The notes below the pieces were generated by a model, which saw only the letters and a list, made by a program, of their open reading frames with translations, had not been told where the DNA came from and made no database searches. Shown piece after piece: positions 8,816 through 17,415 of a stretch of 64,000 nucleotides of DNA. The stretch comes from JAKZRT01 sp965247915 (GTDB lineage: Bacteria > Pseudomonadota > Alphaproteobacteria > Rhodobacterales > Rhodobacteraceae): NCBI GenBank assembly GCA_965247915.1, contig OZ252048.1, positions 2,728,001 through 2,792,000 on the forward strand. Direction: 5' to 3'. The position numbers and the translations under genes were made by a program. Numbering within the stretch: the stretch's first letter is position 1; every line of letters starts with the position of its first letter.

Positions 8816-9658
8816 TTGTCAACTAGCAATGCAGCACAGCAGGATTATTGGACCGGCACAGTAGGCCAGGGATGGGCCAGCGAAGCGGTGGCGATCGACC
8901 GGCTGTTTGGTCCGGCCTTGGAGGCGCTTCTGGCTGCGGCAGCGCTCGAAACAGGTGCGCGCGTTCTCGACATCGGCTGCGGATCGGGGGCCAGCACGCT
9001 GGCGGCAGCACGCGCCGTGGGGCCGCGGGGTTTCGTGCTTGGCGCTGACATTTCCGAGACGCTTCTGGCGCGGGCGCGAAGCCTTGCCGGTGATGGGGAT
9101 CAGAATGTTGAGTTCCGGCTTGCCGATGCGCAGACCGAAACCTTTGAACCGGGCTTCGAGGCGCTGATCTCGCGTTTCGGGATGATGTTTTTCGCCGACC
9201 CGCGCGCGGCCTTCGAAAACCTGGGCTCGGCACTGGTTCGCGATGCACGGCTGACCTTCATCTGCTGGGGGACGCTGGCGGAAAATCCGTGGTTCCGCCT
9301 GTCCGCCGAGGTGGCGGACGAAATTTACGGGCCCGATACGCCCGGCGACCCGCACAGCCCCGGACCGATGGCTTTCGCCGACCCGGACCGGGTCACCGGG
9401 TTGATGGCGGCTGCCGGTTTGCGGAACGTCGCGGCCGAGACGGTTGAGGTCATGCTGACGCCCGCCGCGTCCGTGGACGACGCGGCGGCGCTGGCAACCC
9501 GGTTGGGCCCGGCGGTGCGCCGCTGGCGCGCGGCCGGAGCCGAACCGGCCGAGCTTCCGGCGCTCACCGCCGCCCTGCGCGACCGGTTGGCGCCCTATGC
9601 GCGCCCGCAAGGCGTGCGGGTGCCGGCGCGGCTGATCCTTTATCGGGCCGTTGCGTGA
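8816..9658 (+). CDS. SAM-dependent class I methyltransferase
   Basis: About 280 residues. The SAM-binding motif I is 'VLDIGCGSGASTL' (around residue 48), followed by 'GADIS' (acidic motif II region). Substrate unknown. TTG 8816 is preferred because GGAG lies at 8801-8804 and the protein then starts just before the conserved 'YWTGTVGQGWA'; upstream in-frame starts would read through the TetR operator. Overlaps the downstream lipoprotein frame, suggesting co-transcription. Confidence 0.8.
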   Translation: MSTSNAAQQDYWTGTVGQGWASEAVAIDRLFGPALEALLAAAALETGARVLDIGCGSGASTLAAARAVGPRGFVLGADISETLLARARSLAGDGDQNVEFRLADAQTETFEPGFEALISRFGMMFFADPRAAFENLGSALVRDARLTFICWGTLAENPWFRLSAEVADEIYGPDTPGDPHSPGPMAFADPDRVTGLMAAAGLRNVAAETVEVMLTPAASVDDAAALATRLGPAVRRWRAAGAEPAELPALTAALRDRLAPYARPQGVRVPARLILYRAVA

Positions 9659-9699
9659 CCTTGGCCTTGGTCGGTCCAGACATTATGATTGCCAGAGCA

Positions 9700-10041
9700 A
9701 TGACCCGAATAACCAATATCCCGCTCCGGACCATTTGCGCGCCAGTCCTGTTCGGCGGCCTGATCGCTCTGGCCGCCTGTTCAGGTTTCCCCGACATTGA
9801 AATACCGCCGAGCGCGGCGGCGCGGGGGGCGGCCTATCCGAGGATCGTCCCAATCGAGGGTCTGATGATCATGGCCCTCGGACCGCGCACCGGCAGCGGC
9901 GAGCGGGCGGCACCAGCGACTGCGACCGCGCTGACCCAAGGCATCGCGGCGCGCGTGGCCCGCCTCAAGGCCCGGGCAGCACTGATGCGCGGCGCCCCGG
10001 TCGATGCCGAAACCCGTGCCCGGCTGGCGGCGGCGGGGTAA
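9700..10041 (+). CDS. Small putative lipoprotein
   Basis: About 113 residues with a signal peptide ending in the lipobox 'LAAC' (Cys at about residue 26), then an Ala-rich helix 'AARVARLKARAALM'. Probably anchored to the inner leaflet of the outer membrane. ATG 9685 or GTG 9655 are alternative starts; 9700 gives a signal peptide of normal length. No function recognised. Confidence 0.6.
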   Translation: MTRITNIPLRTICAPVLFGGLIALAACSGFPDIEIPPSAAARGAAYPRIVPIEGLMIMALGPRTGSGERAAPATATALTQGIAARVARLKARAALMRGAPVDAETRARLAAAG

Positions 10042-10117
10042 GAGGCGCCCCGTTGCCTCGGGCGGATGAAGCCGCTAACACGCCGCACGACAACCCGAAC
10101 GCACCGGAGATTACGCC

Positions 10118-11404
10118 ATGACCCAACCAATTCGCCTTGGCATCGCCGGTCTTGGAACCGTGGGCGCAGGGGTTGCCAAAATTCTGCGCGATCAGGCGCA
10201 AACCATTTCGGCGCGGGCCGGGTGCCCGGTGACCATCAGCGCGGTTTCGGCGCGCAACCGGTCAAAGGATCGCGGTGTCGATCTCAGCGCCTTTGACTGG
10301 GAAGACGACGCGGTCGCCCTGGCGCGGCGCGACGATGTGGACCTGCTGGTCGAACTGATCGGCGGCAGCGACGGGCCGGCCAAGGCCGCAACCGAGGCCG
10401 CGATTGCCGCTGGAAAACACGTTGTGACCGCCAACAAGGCGATGCTGGCAATCCATGGGCAGGCGCTGGCCGAAGCCGCCGAGGCGGCCCAGGTGGCGCT
10501 CATGTTCGAGGCCGCCGTGGCGGGCGGCATTCCTTGCGTCAAAGCCCTGACCGAGGGGCTGGCCGGGAACCGCATCACCCGTGTCATGGGGGTGATGAAT
10601 GGCACCTGCAATTACATCCTTACGCGCATGGAAAGCGCCGGTCTGAGCTATACGGACGTGTTTCAGGAGGCGTCTGATCTGGGATACCTCGAGGCCGATC
10701 CGACGCTTGACGTGGGTGGCGTCGATGCCGGTCACAAGCTGGCGCTGCTGGCCGCCATTGCATTTGGCGCGCGGGTCGATTTTGAGGGGGTGCGGGTGCA
10801 GGGGATCGAGGCGGTTTCCATCGACGATATTCGCCAGGCCGCTGACATGGGCTTTCGCATCAAGCTTCTGGGTGTCGCGCAGGCGGGCGAAGACGGGATC
10901 GAGGCGCGGATGACGCCCTGTCTAGTCCCCGCCGCCTCGCCGCTTGGCACGCTGGAAGGGCCCACCAATATGGTGGTCTTTGAGGGCGACGCGGTGGGCC
11001 GCATCATCATGTCGGGGGCCGGCGCGGGCGAAGGCCCCACGGCGAGCGCGGTCTGGTCCGACATCATCGACATCGCGCGCGGCTTCCGGCGCCCGGTGTT
11101 TGGCCGTCCTGCCAAGGATCTGGCTAGGGCGGTCGCCGCCAAAGCATCGTCGCCGGCGCCGTTCTACCTGCGCATGACGCTGCGCGACGAGCCCGGCGCA
11201 TTGGCCCAAGTGTCGGCGAAACTGGGCGAAGCGGGCGTATCGATCGACCGGATGCGCCAATACGGCCACGAGGGCAGCAAGGCCCCGGTGCTGATCGTGA
11301 CGCACGAGACCGATCCGGCAGCGCTGGAAATTGCTGTCGCGGCGCTGGCCCAGACCGGTGTTGTCGAGGGCGCGCCCGTCGCGCTGCGGATCGAAATGGT
11401 CTGA
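10118..11404 (+). CDS. hom: Homoserine dehydrogenase
   Basis: 428 residues: N-terminal Rossmann motif 'GIAGLGTVGAGVAK', 'VTANKAMLA' with the catalytic-site Lys, a homoserine-binding domain, and a C-terminal ACT domain beginning 'FYLRMTLRDEPGALAQV' (about residue 348) that mediates threonine feedback in relatives. Reduces aspartate semialdehyde to homoserine for threonine and methionine synthesis. CGGAGA precedes the ATG. First of the hom-glpX-recJ series. Confidence 0.95.
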   Translation: MTQPIRLGIAGLGTVGAGVAKILRDQAQTISARAGCPVTISAVSARNRSKDRGVDLSAFDWEDDAVALARRDDVDLLVELIGGSDGPAKAATEAAIAAGKHVVTANKAMLAIHGQALAEAAEAAQVALMFEAAVAGGIPCVKALTEGLAGNRITRVMGVMNGTCNYILTRMESAGLSYTDVFQEASDLGYLEADPTLDVGGVDAGHKLALLAAIAFGARVDFEGVRVQGIEAVSIDDIRQAADMGFRIKLLGVAQAGEDGIEARMTPCLVPAASPLGTLEGPTNMVVFEGDAVGRIIMSGAGAGEGPTASAVWSDIIDIARGFRRPVFGRPAKDLARAVAAKASSPAPFYLRMTLRDEPGALAQVSAKLGEAGVSIDRMRQYGHEGSKAPVLIVTHETDPAALEIAVAALAQTGVVEGAPVALRIEMV

Positions 11405-11518
11405 AGCGCGTCTTTCCTTCGGGCATTGCGACCAGGGGCACGCCCCCGGCGGCTTGTTTTTTGGCGCGCAGTCGGGCAAGCCCTACCCACCAACAATCAG
11501 ACCACCAAAGGACGCTCA

Positions 11519-12478
11519 ATGACCGTCGATTTTCATGACCGAATGCTTTCCCTGGGCCTGGCCCGCGTCAGCGAGGCCGCCGCGATGGCCTCGGCCGGGC
11601 TGATCGGCCGGGGCGACGAAAAGGCCGCTGATCAGGCGGCGGTGGATGCGATGCGCACCCAGCTCAATCTGCTCGACATCGCCGGTGTTGTGGTCATCGG
11701 CGAGGGCGAGCGCGACGAGGCGCCGATGCTGTTCATCGGCGAAGAGGTCGGAACCGGCAAGGGCCCGGCGGTGGACATTGCGCTGGACCCGCTGGAAGGC
11801 ACCACGCTGACCGCCAAGGACATGCCCAATGCGCTGGCGGTGATCGCCATGGGGCCGCGCGGGTCGATGCTGCATGCGCCCGATACCTATATGGAAAAAC
11901 TAGCCATTGGGCCGGGCCTCCGGCAGGGCGTTGTGACCCTGGACATGTCGCCGGCCGAGCGGGTCTCGGCGCTGGCCGCTGCCAAGGGCTGTTCGACCCA
12001 CGACATCACGGTCTGCGTTCTGGAGCGCCCGCGTCATGAGGCGATGATCGCCGAGCTCAGAACCACCGACTGCGCAATCCGGCTGATCACCGACGGCGAT
12101 GTGGCGGGCGTCATGCATTGCGCCGAGGCCGCGACAACCGGCATCGACATGTACATGGGCTCGGGCGGCGCGCCCGAGGGGGTTCTGGCGGCAGCGGCGC
12201 TGAAATGCATGGGCGGGCAGATCTACGCCAGGCTTCTGTTTCGCAACGACGACGAAAAGGGCCGCGCGGACCGCGCCGGGATCACCAACCTCGACCGGGT
12301 CTATACCCGCGATGAACTGGTCACCAGCGACGTGATTTTTGCCGCCACCGGGGTCACCGACGGGTCGATCCTGCACGGGATCAGGCGCGAACCGGGCTAT
12401 CTGACCGCCGAGACGGTGCTGATGCGGTCGAAAACCGGGTCGGTGCGGCGCATGAGCTATCGGCATCCGCTGGATTAG
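11519..12478 (+). CDS. glpX: Class II fructose-1,6-bisphosphatase
   Basis: 319 residues, GlpX type: 'VVIGEGERDEAPMLFIGE' and 'DIALDPLEGTTLTAK' supply the metal-binding acidic residues, 'MGSGGAPEGVLAAAALKCMGG' the sugar-phosphate site. Gluconeogenic dephosphorylation in the cytoplasm. Start ATG 11519 with AAAGGA upstream. It follows hom by 114 bases. The gene normally expected next, recJ, is 49 kb away, so foreign DNA starts directly after this stop. Confidence 0.95.
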   Translation: MTVDFHDRMLSLGLARVSEAAAMASAGLIGRGDEKAADQAAVDAMRTQLNLLDIAGVVVIGEGERDEAPMLFIGEEVGTGKGPAVDIALDPLEGTTLTAKDMPNALAVIAMGPRGSMLHAPDTYMEKLAIGPGLRQGVVTLDMSPAERVSALAAAKGCSTHDITVCVLERPRHEAMIAELRTTDCAIRLITDGDVAGVMHCAEAATTGIDMYMGSGGAPEGVLAAAALKCMGGQIYARLLFRNDDEKGRADRAGITNLDRVYTRDELVTSDVIFAATGVTDGSILHGIRREPGYLTAETVLMRSKTGSVRRMSYRHPLD

Positions 12479-12518
12479 TGGCCTCTCAAGTTGAGAGAGT
12501 AGTGTAATACCAACGGCC

Positions 12519-13178
12519 TTATAGAATGACGCTTTTTGCGTATTCGCGTGAGGTTATGTTTTGAACGGTCTCTTTGTCTTCGGCGAAGAAGTTCCACGCG
12601 TCGCAGCACTTCTCGACGATGTGGTCGTAACTGTCGAAGATGGAGATGGCGAGTTTGTTGGCGCGCAGGTAGGCCCAGACGTTTTCGATCGGGTTGAGTT
12701 CCGGCGCGTATGGCGGCAGGGGGAGAAGTGTGATGTTGTCGGGGGTGCATAGTGCCTTTGAACCGTGCCAGCCTGCGCCATCAAGCACGATTACGGCATG
12801 TGCCCCTGGAACGACGGTTTTGGCGATTTCGGCGAGGTGTTCATTCATCGCCTGCGTATCGGCAAAGGGCATGACGAGGGCGGCGGCAGCGGCGCGTTCC
12901 GGACAGACGGCTCCAAATATGTAAGCCCATTTGTAGCGAGTATCACGTGGCGCGCGCGGGCGGGTTCCGCGCCTGGCCCAAACACGGGTGAGCGTTCCCT
13001 GCTGTCCGATCCTCGCTTCATCCTGGAACCAGATTTCCAGTGGTTTGCCCCGGGCTTCAGGCGGCAGTGCCGCCGCTACCAGCTGCGCGAAGTTTTTTTT
13101 TGAACGCCGCCTGTGCGGCCGGATCCGATTGAGGATGTGCGGGGCGCACCGAAAGCCGCCTGAACCCAAGTTTGGCAA
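12519..13178 (-). CDS. IS630 transposase, catalytic frame (orfB)
   Basis: Open frame of 219 residues. From about 13100 downwards it reads the DDE domain: 'IWFQDEARIGQQG' (first Asp), 'VIVLDGAGWHGS' (second Asp), 'LPPYAPELNPIENVWAYLR' (Glu). The part upstream of the A9 run is not the native reading frame. Product is probably made as a fusion with orfA by transcriptional slippage or ribosomal frameshifting. Confidence 0.85.
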   Translation of the reverse strand: MPNLGSGGFRCAPHILNRIRPHRRRSKKNFAQLVAAALPPEARGKPLEIWFQDEARIGQQGTLTRVWARRGTRPRAPRDTRYKWAYIFGAVCPERAAAAALVMPFADTQAMNEHLAEIAKTVVPGAHAVIVLDGAGWHGSKALCTPDNITLLPLPPYAPELNPIENVWAYLRANKLAISIFDSYDHIVEKCCDAWNFFAEDKETVQNITSREYAKSVIL

Positions 13179-13617
13179 GCTGTTTGCCTACCGTGCGCTC
13201 ATGCATGACAACACCGAAGCGCTCTTTGATCAGGTGCTTCAGGTCGATACGCCGCCAACGCACCACGCGGTCCACCTCAGGGTCAGGACCCGCGCGAACG
13301 ATCTCGGAAAGTTCCGCCTTCTGCGCGGCGCTCAGGTAAGGCGTGCGCCCTGGTGCCGTGCGGTTCGACAGGCCCGCAAGCCCCCCGGCATTGTAACGAT
13401 ACACCCAGTCGCGCAAGGTTTGCCGGTCCATCCCGCAGCTCCGCGCCGCCGCCGCGCGGTCCGACCCTTCCATAACCAACGCAATCGCCAACATCCTCCG
13501 CGCTGCCTTCGCATCCGTTGACCTCGCCGCCGACGCGCGAAGGTCCCTCGCCGATAAATCCAACCGTGTAACCGCAACTGTCATGGGTCTCTCCTGCTTG
13601 TAGCAGAAGCGAATCAC
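13057..13617 (-). CDS. IS630 transposase, N-terminal frame (orfA)
   Basis: 186-residue frame with helix-turn-helix domains ('AAAARSCGMDRQTLRDWVYRYNAGG', 'GLSNRTAPGR', 'LIKERFGVVMHERTVGKQL'), typical of the DNA-binding half of IS630 transposases. Continues into the catalytic frame through a run of nine A on the coding strand (13093-13101); losing one A in the transcript would fuse the two. Confidence 0.85.
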   Translation of the reverse strand: MIRFCYKQERPMTVAVTRLDLSARDLRASAARSTDAKAARRMLAIALVMEGSDRAAAARSCGMDRQTLRDWVYRYNAGGLAGLSNRTAPGRTPYLSAAQKAELSEIVRAGPDPEVDRVVRWRRIDLKHLIKERFGVVMHERTVGKQLAKLGFRRLSVRPAHPQSDPAAQAAFKKKLRAAGSGGTAA

Positions 13618-13778
13618 AACCGAGACGAAAAGGGAATCCCAAAAGAGTCACGCATAATGGCCCTTGGTATAAGTGGCTGTTATTAAATCACAATCATCGT
13701 GAGAGTTGTGGAGAAGACGCCAAAGATTTCGGCCGTCATTCGCGCGCGCCCACCTGTGGTCCGCGCGCAGTTCCTCCA

Positions 13779-13819
13779 TAATCAATTGGTCGTAGGTTCG
13801 ATCCCTACCGCCGGAGCCA
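13779..13819 (+). repeat. 3' portion of a tRNA-Asn gene, attachment-site remnant
   Basis: Reads as tRNA positions 36 to 76: loop TAA, 3' anticodon stem TCAAT, five-base variable loop, T arm GTAGG-TTCGATC-CCTAC, acceptor CGCCGGA, discriminator G and CCA. U36, the short variable loop and G73 point to tRNA-Asn(GTT). The 5' half is absent: the left flank has no D arm or acceptor. This is the shape left by a tyrosine-recombinase element that crosses over in an anticodon loop. No intact tRNA-Asn is visible in the window. Confidence 0.8.
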
Positions 13820-13865
13820 ATAACCCTTAAAAATCAACGACTTATTATTCACCCCTCAGGGTGAG

Positions 13866-13899
13866 CGTCCGAGCGTCCGAATGCGTCCGAATTCGGACG
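13866..13899. repeat. Short direct and inverted CGTCCGA repeats
   Basis: CGTCCGA occurs at 13866, 13874 and 13884, and inverted (TCGGACG) at 13893, about 50 bases after the tRNA remnant. They could be arm-type integrase sites or an IS-end remnant; nothing else in 13820-13968 is recognisable. Confidence 0.4.
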
Positions 13900-13968
13900 G
13901 TGTTCGCTGATTGTTTCCTTGCTGGTCGGCAAGGGCCTTGCCATCATCGAGGCCATACCCATACGCGC

Positions 13969-14169
13969 CTTAAAGTGGACAAATCTGATGCCGTGGAGCA
14001 ATGGTCGCTGACGACGCTGAGGGAGAAGCTGGTCAAGATCGGTGCGAAAGTTGTCAGCCATGGCCGGTACGTCACATTTCAATTGGCCGAGGTTGCAGTC
14101 ACAAGAAGCTTGTTCCAGAAAATCTTGAGCCTGATTGATGATCTACGACGAAGACCCGCTCCGGCGTAG
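13969..14169 (+). pseudogene. IS1380-family transposase C-terminal remnant
   Basis: About 65 residues containing 'EQWSLTTLREKLVKIGAKVVSHGRYVTFQLAEV', the conserved end of IS1380-type transposases. No N-terminal or catalytic part precedes it, so it is debris of an earlier insertion. Confidence 0.65.
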
Positions 14170-14376
14170 GCCGAGGGAATCGACGGCAAGGAGATTGCGA
14201 CACGAGAGGTGTGTCTGGATGGCAAGAGAAACGACCAAATGGCCTTCCACGCGCTGGCCGATTACCAAAATCATGTCATCGGATGGCTGCAATGGGAACA
14301 GAGTTCCTTTGGAGATGGGGCCGTGGTACGATTTCCGCGAATTTGGATGTCATCTGGGGAATGTCAGTTTAGAGCC

Positions 14377-15135
14377 TTGAAAATTTCGTTTTTACACCTC
14401 CGCAACACGCGCAATATCGGTGACTTCGCCTGCAGCCCGTATGACTATTTTGATTGGGGCGATGCCACTGTGTGCGATCTGCGCGAACCGGGTCAAGATT
14501 ACGATATTGGCGTCTGTGGCGGCGGAAAAATCTTTGGCGGGCTTGCCACCCAACCTGGCATTGATCAAGGGGCAAAGGCCCATATCGCATGGGGGGTCAG
14601 TACCGTCCAAAATTTTCCAATCAGCCGCAAATACAGGCGCGCCCGCGCGCTGTGTGACCTGATCGGCACCCGCGATTGGGGTGACGCCCACTATGAATTT
14701 GCCCCTTGCGCCAGCTGTATGTCGCCGCTGTTTGACCGTGCAAAAGCGCCTGAACATGACGTGGTTTTCTACAACCATGCCGGCAAGACCGGCAGTCAGG
14801 GAATTACGATCCCCGAAAGCATGCCCCGCCTCAGCAATAACTGCGGTTCACTTGCCGAGGCGCTGGCGTTTATCGCCAGCGGACGCACCGTCATTTCCAA
14901 TTCCTACCACGGCGTTTACTGGGCCATGTTGATGGGGCGGCGCGCAATCTGCATTCCGTTTTCGCGCAAATTCAGCGCCTATCGCTTTGCCCCACATTAT
15001 GCGACGCCCAAGACATGGCTGGATCAGCTAGACCAGGGCCGAGATGCTCCGGACATGCTGCAGATTTGCCAGGCAGCGACGATTGTGTTCAAAGCATCCG
15101 TCGATAATTTCATAAGGCACATGAGCGCGGCATGA
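14377..15135 (+). CDS. Polysaccharide pyruvyltransferase-family protein
   Basis: About 252 residues from TTG 14377 ('KISFLHLRNTRNIGDFACSP'), where the family N-terminus begins; the frame stays open further upstream to 14209 but that part looks unrelated. 'NIGD', 'GTRDWG' and 'ISNSYHGVYWAMLMGRRAI' match the family, which transfers pyruvyl or related groups to surface glycans. The region is less G+C-rich than the core genes and stands alone between IS debris and the prophage. Product family fairly likely, exact reaction unknown. Confidence 0.6.
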   Translation: MKISFLHLRNTRNIGDFACSPYDYFDWGDATVCDLREPGQDYDIGVCGGGKIFGGLATQPGIDQGAKAHIAWGVSTVQNFPISRKYRRARALCDLIGTRDWGDAHYEFAPCASCMSPLFDRAKAPEHDVVFYNHAGKTGSQGITIPESMPRLSNNCGSLAEALAFIASGRTVISNSYHGVYWAMLMGRRAICIPFSRKFSAYRFAPHYATPKTWLDQLDQGRDAPDMLQICQAATIVFKASVDNFIRHMSAA

Positions 15136-15168
15136 AATTGGGCTCGCAGCAAAAGTCCAAGGAACCTG

Positions 15169-15348
15169 ATGACAGAAGAGATGACGGCTGACGAGTACAG
15201 GGAGGCCATTCGCGCCTTGGGCGTGAAAGCCATTCTCGATGGTTCGGTGACATTCGAAGAAGCTATCGTCTGCCTGCGAGCCGAGACTGTACGCCTGCTT
15301 GCAATGCAGAAGAACTCTGATGACTGGCCCGACAACCAAACGCCGTAA
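15169..15348 (+). CDS. Small hypothetical protein (59 aa)
   Basis: Begins ATG 15169 with AAGGAA a few bases upstream and has a soluble, acidic helical composition ('TADEYREAIRALGVKAILDGS'). 33 bases after the pyruvyltransferase-like gene, same strand. No family recognised. Confidence 0.4.
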   Translation: MTEEMTADEYREAIRALGVKAILDGSVTFEEAIVCLRAETVRLLAMQKNSDDWPDNQTP

Positions 15349-15384
15349 AATCAAATTGGTTTGTCAAGTATACAATCGCCAAAC

Positions 15385-15715
15385 TCAAGAGCAACCTCTT
15401 TCAAGAACAGACCTGCGAATAGCCTCATTTTCACCCTTTAATTGAGCGATCTCACCTGGAATGCCGCCACCGCTTGTTGGGACGCCTAACCAAAAAACCA
15501 TCCATGCATCCGTTTTTGCTGCCCTGTCTTGGACTGCGGATTTTCTTACGATGGCGGCTTCAACAAATTTCTTTTCTTTTCTAAGTTTTGAACAGCCCCA
15601 TCCGCTATATTTTGCAGTACTAATCGCAGCGGGTTCGATCAATTCAGCCTTTTTTTGCACAGGCGGTTACTGCCAAAACGCTAAAAGCCACAATGGCAAA
15701 TTTCAAAATCTTCAT
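15385..15715 (-). pseudogene. Small lipoprotein gene split by a frameshift in an A7 run
   Basis: From ATG 15715 (GGGGGA upstream) a clear lipoprotein signal peptide reads to 'LAVTAC' and two Lys, then stops. The mature part 'KKAELIEPAAISTAKYSGWGCSKL...' continues in the next frame down to 15385. The break lies in a run of seven A (15650-15656, T on the plus strand); six A would join the two into one lipoprotein of about 110 residues. A real mutation, phase variation or a sequencing error are all possible. Confidence 0.65.
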
Positions 15716-15809
15716 GTTTCCCCCGTGTATTTATGTAACCCCGATCAGCACCGTATGTCGTTAACCCTTAACGAGTCTTTGGTGATTCATGCAAAGGAAA
15801 ACACCAAGA

Positions 15810-16997
15810 TCAAGTTAAGTATATAATTCCCTTTCCTTTCGGTCGCTGCATCGCCGCCAGCACGCGGTTGGCGGCGTCAAAGCTGGGCGGCATGTAGGTG
15901 TCGCCCAGCTGGGGGTTCACGTCGGCCGAGTTGCCCAGCACGGCGGCAATGTCGGCCTTGTCGAGGCCAAGGTTGCGCGCGGTGGCCGACAGCGTGCGGC
16001 GCAGGTCGCGAAACTGCAGCTGGCGGGCCGGGTCGCGCGACAGGACCGACGGCGCGATATGCGCGGCGCGCGCGCGGACCTCGGACCAGCGCTTGGCGAA
16101 CAGATCGGGGTCGTAGGGCCGGCCCAGTCGGTCTTCAACAATCAGGTGTGCCGCACCATCGTCGCCGTCGGCCAGGCGGGCGGTGACGAAGGGTGCGCAT
16201 TCGGCGTGGACTGGCAGCATGGTCTGCGTCCCGCGCTTGCGGCGTTCCAGATCCCAGATCAGACACTCGAACGGTGCCGGCGCGGTGGCGGTGCGGATCG
16301 TGGCCACACGGAATTCATCAAGCCGCGCATCGATCACGCATGACCGGCGCTGACCCTGAAACAGCGACAGACGCAGCGCGTGGCCGATCGAGACCAGGCC
16401 ACAGTCAAGTGCTGCCGCCTCCAGCGCGGCGACCTCGGCCCAGCTGGCGGAGCGCTTGCGCCTTGCCGCGCCCATGCGTCCGAGGTTGAAGCAGGGGTTC
16501 GAATTTTCCGCGCGCCAGCCGATTTTCTCAGCGCGCGTAAACAGGTTTGACATCATCGCGATCTGCTTGACCGCTGACTGCGGCCCGCCGGTGGCCTGCA
16601 GGGTCTCGAACCACTCGTTCATGATCGGCTTGGAAAAACTGACCACCAGTTCCGTGCCCCATTTTCGACCGACCATTCCCAGGAGCGTCCGATAGCCGCT
16701 TTGGGTTCCGGGCTTGAGTTTGGGCAGCACATGGCGGCGATAGTTGTCGATCAGCGCCGCGATCGTGCGCCCGCCGGCCGCTTTCTTCTCGGGCGCGTTC
16801 TTCTCGGGCGCGTGCGCCGCGTTCAGGCGGTCAGCCTCGCGCGCTGACCAGTCAGGGCGCGTCGGGTCCAGTTCGACCGGGCGGGCGCCCCTGGCGCGGT
16901 CCTTGGCGTTGGGTTCCCACCAGAGCCGCCACGAGCCGTCGGCGCGCATCCGCTGGCGCACGCCCCTAGGCGGGTTTCTGAGGGGTGCGCGGGTCAC
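15810..16997 (-). CDS. int: Tyrosine recombinase (prophage integrase)
   Basis: 395 residues. N-terminal arm/SAM-like domain (about 60-160, 'TIAALIDNYRRHVLPKLKPGTQSGYRTLLG'), catalytic domain with 'LSLFQGQRRSCV' and 'FRDLRRTLSATARNLGLDKADIAAVLGNS', and a candidate nucleophile Tyr in 'GDTYMPPSFDAANRVL'. The usual H-x-x-R box is degenerate, so catalytic residues need alignment. GTG start overlaps the preceding gene's stop. Leftmost phage gene, reading outward, as expected for an integrase next to an attachment site. Confidence 0.85.
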   Translation of the reverse strand: MTRAPLRNPPRGVRQRMRADGSWRLWWEPNAKDRARGARPVELDPTRPDWSAREADRLNAAHAPEKNAPEKKAAGGRTIAALIDNYRRHVLPKLKPGTQSGYRTLLGMVGRKWGTELVVSFSKPIMNEWFETLQATGGPQSAVKQIAMMSNLFTRAEKIGWRAENSNPCFNLGRMGAARRKRSASWAEVAALEAAALDCGLVSIGHALRLSLFQGQRRSCVIDARLDEFRVATIRTATAPAPFECLIWDLERRKRGTQTMLPVHAECAPFVTARLADGDDGAAHLIVEDRLGRPYDPDLFAKRWSEVRARAAHIAPSVLSRDPARQLQFRDLRRTLSATARNLGLDKADIAAVLGNSADVNPQLGDTYMPPSFDAANRVLAAMQRPKGKGIIYLT

Positions 16998-17215
16998 CGG
17001 ACCGCCTGCAGAACCCGGTCGCGGCGGCGGCCTTCGGCATCGAGCGCGTCGCGCCAGCCCTGCAGTTTTCGCAGACCCTCAAATTGTTTCGCAATGTCCT
17101 GATCGGCAAGCAGCGCGGCACCGCGCATATCATCGCAGCCGATCAGCCGCACGCGGGGGTGCGCCTTGATCAGGGCGGCGTCAACGGCGGCCTGCAAATT
17201 GGGTGTCATGGTCAT
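16994..17215 (-). CDS. Small phage protein (73 aa), unknown
   Basis: Short soluble protein with a Glu/Lys/Arg-rich C-terminus ('GLRKLQGWRDALDAEGRRRDRVL'). Overlaps int by four bases and the gene before it by four, so it is part of the leftward early operon. No family recognised. Confidence 0.6.
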   Translation of the reverse strand: MTMTPNLQAAVDAALIKAHPRVRLIGCDDMRGAALLADQDIAKQFEGLRKLQGWRDALDAEGRRRDRVLQAVR

Positions 17216-17415
17216 GTGGTTACCTCGTTACCTGGATGGTTGGGTGTGGCGTCAGCAGCCCAGCCCCGTCTTCGTTTTTCGGCGTCCAAAGCGGCCAGCC
17301 ACCGCTTTTCGTGAGTGATCGCCGCGCCTGCCAGGGCGGCGCAGGTTTCCAATTCATGATCGGGAAGAAGCATGACCGACGGACAGGCCAGAATTGCGCG
17401 CTGATCAAAGGTCAT
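17212..17415 (-). CDS. Small phage protein (67 aa), unknown
   Basis: Starts ATGA over the stop of the upstream gene; soluble, with 'LAALDAEKRRRGWAAD' that resembles the end of the neighbouring 73-residue protein ('DALDAEGRRR'), so the two may be diverged duplicates. Function unknown. Confidence 0.6.
   Translation of the reverse strand: MTFDQRAILACPSVMLLPDHELETCAALAGAAITHEKRWLAALDAEKRRRGWAADATPNHPGNEVTT

Larger units (their letters stand above)
12507..13670 (-). mobile_element. IS630-family insertion sequence
   Basis: About 1.16 kb. Terminal inverted repeats: left ATACCAACGGCC, right (reverse complement) ATACCAAGGGCC. TA dinucleotides at both borders fit IS630 TA targeting. It carries a two-frame transposase on the minus strand and lies 28 bases after the glpX stop. 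Confidence 0.85.
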
